Shown here one piece after another: positions 1 through 6,385 of a stretch of 15,837 bases of DNA (its first letter is position 1; each line of letters begins with the position of its first letter). This stretch comes from an uncultured Bacteroidales bacterium (lineage in GTDB: Bacteria > Bacteroidota > Bacteroidia > Bacteroidales > WCHB1-69). The stretch lies in NCBI GenBank assembly GCA_937901455.1, contig CALDIA010000037.1, forward strand, positions 1 through 15,837, given 5' to 3'. The notes beneath the pieces are model-generated. The model searched no databases. It was not told the origin of the DNA and saw only the letters and a program-made list of their open reading frames with translations. Both the position numbers and the translations under genes were made by a program.

Positions 1-209
1 GGATGGTAGATTTGACCTTGGAAATCACTCTGACTAAACATATCAATCGCTTCTGTCGGAGGGTTGAGTAGGCCATTTAGATGCTTGTGGAATAATAGGA
101 CTAAATCAGGAAAGCTCGATAAACACTGTGCTTGAGTGTTGTAGTCTTTTTTCTTTGACTTTGGAACAGCAGAAGATATATTTTTCGGTGGCAGACCTAA
201 TAATAGCAC
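1..209 (-). CDS. Possible partial reading frame running off the left edge, unknown product
   Basis: On the minus strand a frame stays open from a GTG codon at 209-207, just after an in-frame TGA, to the window edge, about 69 codons. It reads VLLLGLPPKNISSAVPKSKK at the start and later contains LVLLFHKHLNGLLNPP. I do not recognise a family. The inverted repeat at 181-220 overlaps its first codons, which argues against a normal gene start. It could be the 5' end of a real gene, a 5'-truncated remnant or a chance open frame. Sequence beyond the left edge would decide. Confidence 0.2.
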   Translation of the reverse strand, partial: MLLLGLPPKNISSAVPKSKKKDYNTQAQCLSSFPDLVLLFHKHLNGLLNPPTEAIDMFSQSDFQGQIYH

Positions 210-220
210 TCACCGAAAAA
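181..220. repeat. 10-bp perfect inverted repeat (TTTTTCGGTG / CACCGAAAAA)
   Basis: The arms are 181-190 and 211-220, separated by 20 nt. The core TTTTCGGTG is the same as in the longer inverted repeat at 256-309, so the two are copies of one motif. It lies about 100 bp upstream of the truncated ATPase gene. Possible roles are an operator half of a two-site regulatory region, or a small dispersed repeat. Confidence 0.6.
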
Positions 221-255
221 AATGCAGAATTCATGGGTGAAATCATATGTTTATG

Positions 256-309
256 TGCTATAATTTTCGGTGAAAAGAAGATGAATTATATTCACCGAAA
301 ATTATAGCA
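256..309. repeat. 19-bp perfect inverted repeat immediately upstream of the ATPase gene
   Basis: The left arm TGCTATAATTTTCGGTGAA (256-274) is the exact reverse complement of 291-309, with a 16-nt spacer. Each arm holds TATAAT (259-264 on plus; 301-306 read on minus), a perfect -10-like hexamer, and the TTTTCGGTGA core shared with 181-220. The right arm ends where the ribosome binding site of the next gene starts. The symmetry and position suggest an operator for a dimeric regulator, or an RNA hairpin in the leader; the role is inferred. Confidence 0.7.
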
Positions 310-313
310 GGAG
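309..313 (+). promoter_or_regulatory. Shine-Dalgarno site AGGAG before the ATPase start
   Basis: AGGAG lies 6 nt before the ATG at 320, which supports 320 rather than 323 as the start. Good Shine-Dalgarno sites are uncommon in Bacteroidota, so this may hint that the segment has a different origin. Confidence 0.5.
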
Positions 314-319
314 AAACGA

Positions 320-916
320 ATGATGATAGGAAGAGAAAAAGAGGTTAAAAAGCTGAATGAACTGTATAACAGTCAATCGGCGGAGTTGGTTGCTGTATAT
401 GGCAGGCGAAGAGTAGGAAAAACGTATCTGGTAGATGAAGCCCTTGCCGGAAAGTTTACATTCAGGCACGCCGGGTTGTCTCCCATTGAACATAGAGATG
501 ACAAGCAAGGAAAAAGGAGAAGCAGGCTAAAAGAGCAACTGAGACATTTTTATCAGTCCCTGCTGATGCAGGGAATGAAAGAAAGCCGGATTCCTGACTC
601 CTGGCTCGATGCATTTTATATGTTGGAATCATTTCTTGCAGGAAAAGAATCAGGGTCAGACAGACTTCTGGTTTTTTTTGACGAAATCCAGTGGCTGGAC
701 ACGCCGAAATCAGGATTTATTACCGCTTTAGAAGCCTTTTGGAACGGATGGGCATGCCACAAGCATAACATTATGGTCATCGTATGTGGAAGTTCGAGTT
801 CCTGGATACTGGACAAGCTTATCAATAATCATGGAGGACTTTACGGAAGGGTGATTTTTTATAATTTAATTGAATTCATTAGGATCGTCAATATGTTGCG
901 AATATCCTGCATTTAA
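320..916 (+). pseudogene. 5' fragment of an AAA-family ATPase (ATPase_2/DUF234-like)
   Basis: The frame encodes 198 residues. Residues 28-35 are a Walker A motif (GRRRVGKT), residues 116-122 with D121-E122 a Walker B motif (LLVFFDE), and residues 155-162 resemble the sensor-1 strand of this family (VCGSSSSW). Full-length relatives are about 450-480 residues and continue after the GGLYGR stretch with a C-terminal DUF234-type region. Here homology stops at about residue 178 (around base 853), and the last 20 or so residues are read from unrelated AT-rich sequence. NTP binding and hydrolysis is the family activity; the cellular role of these solo ATPases is poorly known. The product is probably non-functional. 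The gene carries an elaborate upstream region with two related inverted repeats and a Shine-Dalgarno site. The cut may be a real rearrangement or an assembly junction. Confidence 0.75.
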
Positions 917-1096
917 TTTTTCCCCGAGTTTTTTAGGCAAAGCCCCTTTCATAATATTTTTTTCAGCAAAAACAATAATAATTATAATAGTTACTTTTAA
1001 TAAAATTCCAATCCAAGATAAAAATATTACTAATGTATGAGTACCACTTTCAATGTCTTGTTTTAAATAACCCCATTGACTATTCCAGAAAAAGGC
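866..1096 (-). pseudogene. AT-rich fragment: C-terminal end of an unknown membrane protein
   Basis: On the minus strand a frame enters from the junction near 1096 and runs to a TAA at 866-868. It contains one strongly hydrophobic segment (VIFLSWIGILLKVTIIIIIV) followed by a basic, soluble tail ending HIDDPNEFN. The segment is much more AT-rich than its neighbours, roughly 30 percent GC by eye. The residues before it (MASNRAFFW, starting at 1111) are antisense to the end of the peptidase gene and are not part of this protein. I do not recognise the family. The natural-looking stop and membrane-anchor layout suggest the real 3' end of a gene whose 5' part is missing. Either a genomic insertion or a contig misjoin would fit. 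Confidence 0.4.
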
Positions 1097-2516
1097 GCGG
1101 TTGGAAGCCATATTGGTCCATCGTCTCCTTCACTACATGATTATCGTTCAAAACGCGCAATTCCTTGCCGGAAGCATTGCGGATGGTATAGATTGGCAAG
1201 GTGTTGAGGTTCGAATACTGGTTGCGATAGTAGTTGCCGGTAGGACAGAAAGAGCTCTCGTTCCAACCATCGCCACTACTGAGCATCTTCTTTTTCTTGC
1301 CATCGAAATTGATGACATAGAGGTCGCGATTAAGCACACCCGACTCATTGGACTGATAGTAGATAAGCTTTTTCTTTTCGTTGACAAACTTGATGCCGTT
1401 CACCTCCCAGTTGCCGGAAGTCAGCTGCACACGTCCGCCGCCCAAAGTAACTTTGTAGATATGGTTAAAGCCATCACGCTCGGAAGTGACAATCATCGTT
1501 TTGCCATCACTGAGAAAATAGTAGTCGTCGGTGACATCAAGCCACTTGTCGTTTTCATCCGTATAGACCACATCCTGTTGTTTGGTCACGGTGTTATAGC
1601 GGATAAAGTCGAGCCGGTTCTGATGGCGGTTCAGTTTGAGGATGATGGCATCCCGACTGTTGGGCTGCCAATAGACACGCGGGAAGTAGCAATTGGTATT
1701 GTCACCCAGATTCACACGGGTAAGGCTTTTGTTTAGAACATCATAGATATAGACATCGACAAGGGAGTTGTCTTCGCCAGCTTTGGGATACTTGTACGTG
1801 AAGTCGGTGGGATAGAGTTCGTCGTAGATAGGCATAGTGAACTCCTTGACACGGCGTTCGTCAAAACGCAGGAAGGCCACCTTGCTGCCGTCGGGCGACC
1901 AGGAAGCGGCTTGCGACATGTCGAGTTCCTCCTCATACACCCAGTCTGCATAGCCGTTCAGAATGGCATTGGGCTGCCCATCGTGGGTAATTTGGGTAAT
2001 GGCACCCGTATTGAGATCCTGGATAAAGAGGTCACAGTCGCGGGCAAAGAGCACTTTCTGTCCATCTTCTGAAAGATCGGCGAAATGCAACTTGGTGTTC
2101 GTATCGGCCACCATCTTGAGAGTCTGCTTCTCGATATTGAAGACATAGTAGAAGGCCAGCGATGAGCGGCGCCAGATACTCTCTTCATCGAAAGCCAAGA
2201 TGATGTTCTTTTCATCTTTGGAAAATGAGTAGCCGCTAAGGCGCCCCATGTTAAGGGTCCCATCGCTGAGCCGCTCCAAATTGGAGTTCGACAGAAGCAT
2301 ATCGATACGGTCGCCGGTCTCAAAGGCGTAGCGTTCTATACCACCCCGCTTCACTACCGTGTAATAGTCGCTGCTGGGCATAGCCGTATAGCCTGCCACG
2401 CCGCGGGGATAGAAGCTAAAGTCGTCCCAAATGCGTTCCACAGTGATTTTCTCAGTCTGGGCAAAGCAGCCGCAAATAACTGTAAATAAAAGTGTAATAA
2501 GAAATAATCTCTTCAT
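1080..2516 (-). pseudogene. Dipeptidyl-peptidase IV-like S9 peptidase lacking its catalytic domain
   Basis: The start is the ATG at 2516, giving MKRLFLITLLFTVICGCFAQ, a clear signal peptide with possible cleavage after CFA; an upstream in-frame extension is not convincing. The 478 residues match the DPP IV beta-propeller half (DPPIV_N). Residues about 192-197 read DWVYEEE, holding the double-glutamate motif that binds the substrate amino terminus, and SWSPDGSKVAFLRFDE follows at about 205-220. Full-length Bacteroidota enzymes are about 720-740 residues and end in an alpha/beta-hydrolase domain with a GWSYGG nucleophile motif. Here the frame stops after YGFQPRLFLE, just where the hydrolase domain should begin, at the border with AT-rich foreign sequence. 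The intact enzyme would be periplasmic or surface-exposed and cut Xaa-Pro dipeptides from peptides. This version cannot be catalytic. Confidence 0.8.
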
Positions 2517-2539
2517 CTTGATGTACGTTAAAGAAAGTG

Positions 2540-2547
2540 CAAATATA
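2540..2547 (-). promoter_or_regulatory. Bacteroidota -7 promoter element TATATTTG for the DPP IV-like gene
   Basis: Read on the minus strand, 2547-2540 is TATATTTG, an exact match to the Bacteroidota consensus TAnnTTTG. It lies 23 nt before the ATG at 2516, implying a short leader. I see no good -33 element at the expected spacing, so the call rests on this box and its position. Confidence 0.5.
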
Positions 2548-2867
2548 CAAAAAACAAGGGTCGGGCGCATCAGTCCGCCCTTTTTATGCCGTTCCTGGTG
2601 TCTGTCCATGCTCAGTGATGATGCAAACATCCATATTCGCCCCCAGACGGCCATTATTGTTTCCCTTCTTCAGAATCAGCGTTGCCTTGGCCCTTTCGGG
2701 AGGATGCGCCTTTGTTGTTCTGCACATTTTTCGGGTTTCCGTACACCAATATTTGGGCTGCGTTATCAATTACGCCCCGAACATTATTCACCAAGTGCCT
2801 TTTAAGGCATTGACAGGCGTCATTTTCACACAAAGAAGATTATTTTATTCTTGGGGAGAAAAGGTGG
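2548..2867. other. Intergenic region with no convincing gene
   Basis: About 320 bp separate the promoter of the DPP IV-like gene from the 3' end of the T9SS plug-family gene. Short frames exist on both strands (for example 2584-2769 minus and 2537-2878 plus), but none resembles a known protein, and two run into neighbouring genes. The only structure I see is the small GC-rich hairpin at 2563-2585. Confidence 0.45.
2563..2585 (+). terminator. Possible small intrinsic terminator on the plus strand
   Basis: GGGCG (2563-2567) pairs with CGCCC (2576-2580) across an 8-nt loop, directly followed by TTTTT (2581-2585). This is terminator-like for plus-strand transcription, but no plus-strand gene ends here. 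It may be chance, a leftover of a lost gene, or a stop for antisense transcription. Confidence 0.25.
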
Positions 2868-4145
2868 TCAATGGGTAGTGCAATTACCCACCGCGACAAG
2901 TCGGTCATAGGAGGAACCCTCTTCCTTAAAATAGACAAGAATCAGATATTGGTTGTGGGTTTCATAGTGACTGCCCTCCACATAAGAGGCATCGATCTTG
3001 TCTGACCCATGGGGCACGTACACATATTGGTAGTTATATATCCCCTGCTTGATGGGGAAATCCGTTTCCCAATAGTGTTGGGTTGGATTGTAATGCAGGC
3101 GAGCCTCGTCCTTGATTTGCCAGTCGGTGAGTTCCCCAAACACATAAACATCGCCATTTTCAAAGGGGTATTTGCTCTGAAGGGTAAAATAAGTATTCAC
3201 ATAGTCTTCCGAGAAGGGGTTGGAAAGGTCGCGGTTATGATAGACACAAGCCCCATGCATAGTGTTACGACTTTCGTAAGCCCCATAGGGCCGAGCCTCA
3301 TCCATCAAGACATAGGCCTGATTGCGGCGATGGGCAAAGTCAACGCTCACAATTCGGTCGCCATTGGAACGCAGCGTGCTGATATCAAAGGTATGGAATT
3401 CGGAGCCGCCGTCAAAGGCATTACGTCCGTCATCGAAGTCGAAGCTAAACACCCCGTTGGAGACGGAGCGATATGTGAGGCCGCAGATGGCATTATCCCA
3501 GCGGCCGTTCTGTTTGATGGTGGCATGGAGGGTCATGGCCGGGTTGCGCACCACATAGGGGGCAGGCGACACGCTGAAGTCCACCTCCTGCCGTGTAAAA
3601 CGGTCTTGCACGTCAGAAGCGGAATGGACCTCCCCCTGCACCATGGCGGGCACATCCTCAACGACCATGAAACGACGCGTCAAGACTGGGTGCTCAGGCG
3701 TGTCATCATAAACCAACAGCAGGTAATTGCCACTCTTGGTGAAGGACATATTTTCACTCGGGAAAAGAAGATGGTAGTGCGTATAACTGACAATCGTGTT
3801 GAAAGAGTAGTCATACTCCTCAATCATATCCTCATTGAAGCCGGAGATGTACTCAATTTGGTTCATGTCGGAGATTTTCCAGTCGTGGGTACAATGAATA
3901 AAAGTATATTTCAAATAGTGGTCATCCGTCTCCAGATCATCAAAATCGAGTTCCAACTGCTCGTGGCCTCCATTGAGGATGGCTATGGGTTCGCCGATGT
4001 GCTGACCGGCTGGCCGGAGTTTCACGCTTCTGACTCCATCCACATAGACCTTGTTTTCAATCTGAAAGTCAGCTATTTGCTGAGCTGTAGCCATAATACA
4101 GACGCATAGCAGGCAAAGAAAGAGACCATATTTTCTAATCATCAT
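2868..4145 (-). CDS. Type IX secretion system plug-family protein (DUF5103)
   Basis: The 425-residue protein starts with a classical signal peptide (MMIRKYGLFLCLLCVCIMAT, predicted cleavage just after, before the first Gln). It matches the DUF5103/T9SS plug family along its whole length. Visible landmarks are an N-terminal segment ending in SVKLRPAG, the stretch HCTHDWKISD with ISGFNEDMIEEYDYSFNT after it, NYLLLVYDD at mid-protein, and near the C-terminus GDVYVFGELTDW followed by GIYNYQYVYVP. In the characterised system, the plug closes the periplasmic side of the SprA outer-membrane translocon until cargo arrives; that is family knowledge, not shown here. The gene stands alone on the minus strand, divergent from the dcw operon, with its own -7 box at 4170-4177. 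Length and frame look complete. It agrees with the T9SS type B cargo fragment at 13118-13546. Confidence 0.85.
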   Translation of the reverse strand: MMIRKYGLFLCLLCVCIMATAQQIADFQIENKVYVDGVRSVKLRPAGQHIGEPIAILNGGHEQLELDFDDLETDDHYLKYTFIHCTHDWKISDMNQIEYISGFNEDMIEEYDYSFNTIVSYTHYHLLFPSENMSFTKSGNYLLLVYDDTPEHPVLTRRFMVVEDVPAMVQGEVHSASDVQDRFTRQEVDFSVSPAPYVVRNPAMTLHATIKQNGRWDNAICGLTYRSVSNGVFSFDFDDGRNAFDGGSEFHTFDISTLRSNGDRIVSVDFAHRRNQAYVLMDEARPYGAYESRNTMHGACVYHNRDLSNPFSEDYVNTYFTLQSKYPFENGDVYVFGELTDWQIKDEARLHYNPTQHYWETDFPIKQGIYNYQYVYVPHGSDKIDASYVEGSHYETHNQYLILVYFKEEGSSYDRLVAVGNCTTH

Positions 4146-4169
4146 AGCACTTGCTTAATTATCAGGGTG

Positions 4170-4177
4170 CAAAGGTA
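4170..4177 (-). promoter_or_regulatory. Bacteroidota -7 promoter element TACCTTTG for the plug-family gene
   Basis: Minus-strand bases 4177-4170 read TACCTTTG, an exact TAnnTTTG match, 24 nt before the ATG at 4145. This spacing is nearly the same as for the DPP IV-like gene. No clear -33 element is visible. Confidence 0.55.
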
Positions 4178-4253
4178 CACAAAACTGATGAGAAACGAAA
4201 AATGCGGGTGGTATATTGCACGAAGTCCGGTGAAAAAAACAAGCGGGAAACCA

Positions 4254-4461
4254 CCCAAAAATTTCCATTTTTTTCCATAAATGCGCGAAAAGTATCCGAA
4301 AAAATCCAATTATCAACAATTATATGTTATTTAAAATTTATTATTACACTAATATTCAGTAATTTAACAATGTTTTAAACAATTGACCTATAAATATCAG
4401 GTTATCAATATTTTATTGTTTATAACTATTTTGTTGATAAAAAAATCCCAAAAATTTCCAT
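4254..4461 (+). repeat. Pair of 15-bp exact direct repeats (CCCAAAAATTTCCAT)
   Basis: Copies lie at 4254-4268 and 4447-4461, start to start 193 bp apart, both inside the AT-rich dcw upstream region. The flanking bases differ, so only the 15-mer is conserved. It could be a protein-binding motif or a chance match in biased sequence. Confidence 0.55.
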
Positions 4462-4546
4462 GCTATTAACCAAATAGTTACATGAAAAAATAAACAAAAA
4501 TAGCAGCATAAACAACAAATTATGGAAATATATTCAAAAAAAAATC

Positions 4547-4554
4547 TATTTTTG
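4547..4554 (+). promoter_or_regulatory. Bacteroidota -7 promoter element TATTTTTG for the dcw operon
   Basis: TATTTTTG matches TAnnTTTG and ends 22 nt before the mraZ ATG at 4577, the same geometry as at the two minus-strand genes. A -33 TTTG is not evident. This would be the main promoter of mraZ to ftsW, since the genes downstream are nearly gapless. Confidence 0.45.
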
Positions 4555-4576
4555 TCAGGCTAAAGAACGAGTATAA

Positions 4577-5062
4577 ATGTCAGAGTTGAACTATGGTTAC
4601 TGGGAGGTCTCGATAGAGAAGAGCGGTCGGCTGAAATTGCCGACAGCTTTATTGCGCGCATTGCCGGAAGACGAGCGAGCAGCCTTCTACGTAACGCATG
4701 GTTTTGGCGAGCACATCATGGTTTGGTCCGAAAAAGCCTATCGGGAGCAGATGGATTTCCTGAACTCATTGGACCGGAATCTCACCCGCGTAAAACAATA
4801 TCGGAACGCCTTCTTACGCAACACCGCCCTGCTGGAATGCGACACCCAGCACCGCATCGTGATTCCCAAGCCGCTCATGGAGCTGTATCGGATCGACAAA
4901 GAGGTGGTGCTGTTGCTGGACAATGGCAAGATTGAGCTGTGGAATAGCAAGCGTTACCATGAGAAGTTTGACATGACACCTGAAGCTTTGGAACAGTTGA
5001 ACGAAGAAATTCATCTTGGCCGTTTTGAGGCAGAAAAGGAGGTGTCGGGTGCGTTATCATAA
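4577..5062 (+). CDS. mraZ: MraZ, cell division/cell wall cluster transcriptional regulator
   Basis: The 161-residue protein has the MraZ layout of two AbrB-like DNA-binding repeats. The first repeat (residues about 8-60) has EKSGR at 14-18 in place of the usual DxxGR signature, followed by LKLP. The second (residues about 75-125) keeps DTQHR at 89-93, followed by IVIP, then WNSKRYHEKF. MraZ proteins form ring-shaped oligomers that bind repeats upstream of mraZ and regulate the dcw operon. It is the first gene of the operon here, and its last 14 bases overlap the proposed GTG start of rsmH. The acidic C-terminal tail after the second repeat includes the purine-rich stretch that doubles as the rsmH ribosome binding site. 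The sequence is fairly diverged, but position and motifs make the call firm. Confidence 0.88.
   Translation: MSELNYGYWEVSIEKSGRLKLPTALLRALPEDERAAFYVTHGFGEHIMVWSEKAYREQMDFLNSLDRNLTRVKQYRNAFLRNTALLECDTQHRIVIPKPLMELYRIDKEVVLLLDNGKIELWNSKRYHEKFDMTPEALEQLNEEIHLGRFEAEKEVSGALS
5037..5042 (+). promoter_or_regulatory. Strong Shine-Dalgarno AGGAGG deciding the rsmH start
   Basis: AGGAGG lies inside the mraZ coding sequence (Lys-Glu-Val codons), 6 nt before the GTG at 5049. It favours 5049 over the ATG at 5016. Strong sites of this kind are depleted in Bacteroidota, so it may be partly a by-product of the mraZ codons. Confidence 0.5.
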
Positions 5063-5963
5063 CCCCGTATTGTTACATGAGAGTGTGGATCTGCTCATCA
5101 CGAACCCGTCGGGCACATATATAGACCTGACATTCGGTGGGGGCGGCCATTCTCGTGCCATTCTGGAGCGGCTTTCTGAAGACGGGCGGCTATTGGCCTT
5201 CGACCAAGACAGTGACAGCCAGGCCAACAGAATTGACGACCCACGCTTTTGTTTCATCCCCTCCAACTTCAAGAACCTGACACGTTTCTTACAATACTAC
5301 AAAACCTATCCGGCGGACGGCATCTTAGGTGACCTGGGAGTGTCATCGCATCAGATAGACACTGCCGCCAGGGGGTTCTCATATCGGCAGGATGGCTTGT
5401 TAGACATGCGCATGAACAGCCAACAAGAGCTGACGGCCGCTGACATTGTGAACCGTTACGATGAAGGGCAGCTCAGCACGCTCTTTTACCGCTACGGTGA
5501 ATTGTCGAATGGCCGGCAGGTTGCCCGATGTATCGTGCACGCCCGCGAGGCCGGCAACATTGAAACCACCTTCGGACTATTAGAGGCTTTGCAACCCTGC
5601 CTGCCCAAGGCCAAGCCTTCCAAGGTACTATCCAAGATATTCCAAGCCCTACGCATCGAAGTGAACAAAGAGATGGATGTTCTGGAGTCGATGCTGCTGC
5701 AAACCCCTGGAGCCTTGAAGGCGGGCGGACGGTTAGTCATCATATCCTATCATTCTCTGGAGGATCGCATGGTCAAGAATATCATGCGTGCCGGCAACCT
5801 GTCGGGGGTTGTCGAAAAGGACTTCTTCGGCAATCCGCTGACACCTTTCAAGTTAGTAACACGCAAAGCCATACTGCCGGGCGAGGAGGAGACGGCAGAA
5901 AACCCAAGGGCCCGCAGCGCCAAACTGCGTGCCGCTGAGAAAATAGAACCCAAGCGCGTATGA
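5049..5963 (+). CDS. rsmH: 16S rRNA (cytosine(1402)-N(4))-methyltransferase RsmH
   Basis: RsmH (MraW) uses S-adenosylmethionine to N4-methylate C1402 in the ribosomal P site. Motifs are clear: YHNPVLLHES at the N-terminus, the SAM-binding TFGGGGHSRAIL (GGGGH at 30-34), FDQD, ILGDLGVSSHQID, FSYRQDGLLDMRM and, near the end, ISYHSLEDRMVK. I chose the GTG at 5049 because family proteins start just before YHxPVLL and AGGAGG at 5037-5042 lies 6 nt upstream. An ATG at 5016 would add 11 residues (MAVLRQKRRCR) and also remains possible. With the GTG the product is 304 residues, a normal length. The start overlaps mraZ by 14 nt and the stop overlaps the next ATG (ATGA, 5960-5963), so translation is probably coupled on both sides. 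Confidence 0.9.
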   Translation: MRYHNPVLLHESVDLLITNPSGTYIDLTFGGGGHSRAILERLSEDGRLLAFDQDSDSQANRIDDPRFCFIPSNFKNLTRFLQYYKTYPADGILGDLGVSSHQIDTAARGFSYRQDGLLDMRMNSQQELTAADIVNRYDEGQLSTLFYRYGELSNGRQVARCIVHAREAGNIETTFGLLEALQPCLPKAKPSKVLSKIFQALRIEVNKEMDVLESMLLQTPGALKAGGRLVIISYHSLEDRMVKNIMRAGNLSGVVEKDFFGNPLTPFKLVTRKAILPGEEETAENPRARSAKLRAAEKIEPKRV

Positions 5964-6385
5964 GATCCACCACCAAGATAACCAGAAAAGAAAAAGACCC
6001 CAAATCGGAGAGCCTTTTCAACAAGGTGTTCGGCGGCGAGTACCTCACAAACCCGAGGGTGCGCCCGTGGTATCTGTACGTCATGTTGTTACTTCTGCTC
6101 ATCGGTGTCGCCATCATGAGCGAACAACGCATCACCCAAAAGCAAAAGAAAATCCAAAAATTAGAAAATGAATACAAGGCGGAGATCAGTCGCCTCAAGG
6201 CCAACAACCAGTTCATCCCCTACGAGGAAAACAAAGCCTTGATTGAAGAACTGAAGGCGCGAGGTTTCGTGTTCGACGAGAAATCCGACTATACCGTAAC
6301 GGTCACCACTCCCAAGAAAGAGAAGTTCTTATGGTTGAAAAAGATTTTTAGAAAAGAAAAGCATGCGGAAAAAGACTCAAAATAG
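5960..6385 (+). CDS. FtsL-like divisome protein
   Basis: The 141-residue protein has a basic cytoplasmic N-terminus of about 36 residues, one membrane segment at about 37-54 (WYLYVMLLLLLIGVAIMS) and a periplasmic coiled coil starting QRITQKQKKIQKLENEYKAE. This is the FtsL/DivIC topology and matches the FtsL-like proteins found between rsmH and ftsI in Bacteroidota dcw clusters. Sequence conservation in this family is too low to identify it by motif, so the call rests on topology and position. FtsL with its partner FtsB/DivIC activates FtsW-FtsI at the septum. The start ATG overlaps the rsmH stop (ATGA) and the end overlaps the ftsI start by 23 nt if ftsI begins at 6363. The Lys-rich C-terminal tail (KKIFRKEKHAEKDSK) is unusual for a periplasmic end but otherwise unremarkable. 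Confidence 0.75.
   Translation: MRSTTKITRKEKDPKSESLFNKVFGGEYLTNPRVRPWYLYVMLLLLLIGVAIMSEQRITQKQKKIQKLENEYKAEISRLKANNQFIPYEENKALIEELKARGFVFDEKSDYTVTVTTPKKEKFLWLKKIFRKEKHAEKDSK

Larger units (their letters stand above)
4146..4576. other. AT-rich divergent intergenic region between the plug gene and mraZ
   Basis: These 431 bp are strikingly AT-rich and hold no credible gene; the 75-codon frame at 4151-4378 is low-complexity. They contain a promoter box for each flanking gene (4170-4177 minus, 4547-4554 plus), a 15-bp exact direct repeat (4254-4268 and 4447-4461), and three DnaA-box-like 9-mers: TTATCAACA at 4310-4318, TTATCAATA at 4402-4410, and TTATCAACA on the minus strand at 4432-4440. Classical MraZ-binding repeats (TGGG-type) are not seen in front of mraZ. 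Confidence 0.6.

Noticed and set aside
872..877. GAATTC at the ATPase/AT-rich join as a sign of a cloning junction
   Set aside because: A six-base match near the break is weak evidence, it does not sit exactly at the loss of homology, and no vector sequence is visible.
1..1100. An insertion sequence or integrated element as the cause of the broken genes at the left end
   Set aside because: I see no transposase or integrase, no terminal repeats bounding the segment and no target duplication.
1101..1736. A 211-codon plus-strand frame opposite the DPP IV-like gene
   Set aside because: Antisense to clear beta-propeller coding sequence; the translation has no recognisable domain.
2537..2878. A 113-codon plus-strand frame over the intergenic region before the DPP IV-like gene
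   Set aside because: It runs across the minus-strand promoter box and into the 3' end of the plug-family gene, and has no recognisable domain or start signal.
3009..4109. A 366-codon plus-strand open frame opposite the T9SS plug-family gene
   Set aside because: It is antisense to a complete, well-matched gene with a signal peptide, its translation resembles no family, and long antisense frames arise readily from this codon usage.
4151..4378. A 75-codon plus-strand frame in the AT-rich dcw upstream region
   Set aside because: Low-complexity AT-rich translation, no family resemblance, and it overlaps the promoter of the divergent gene.
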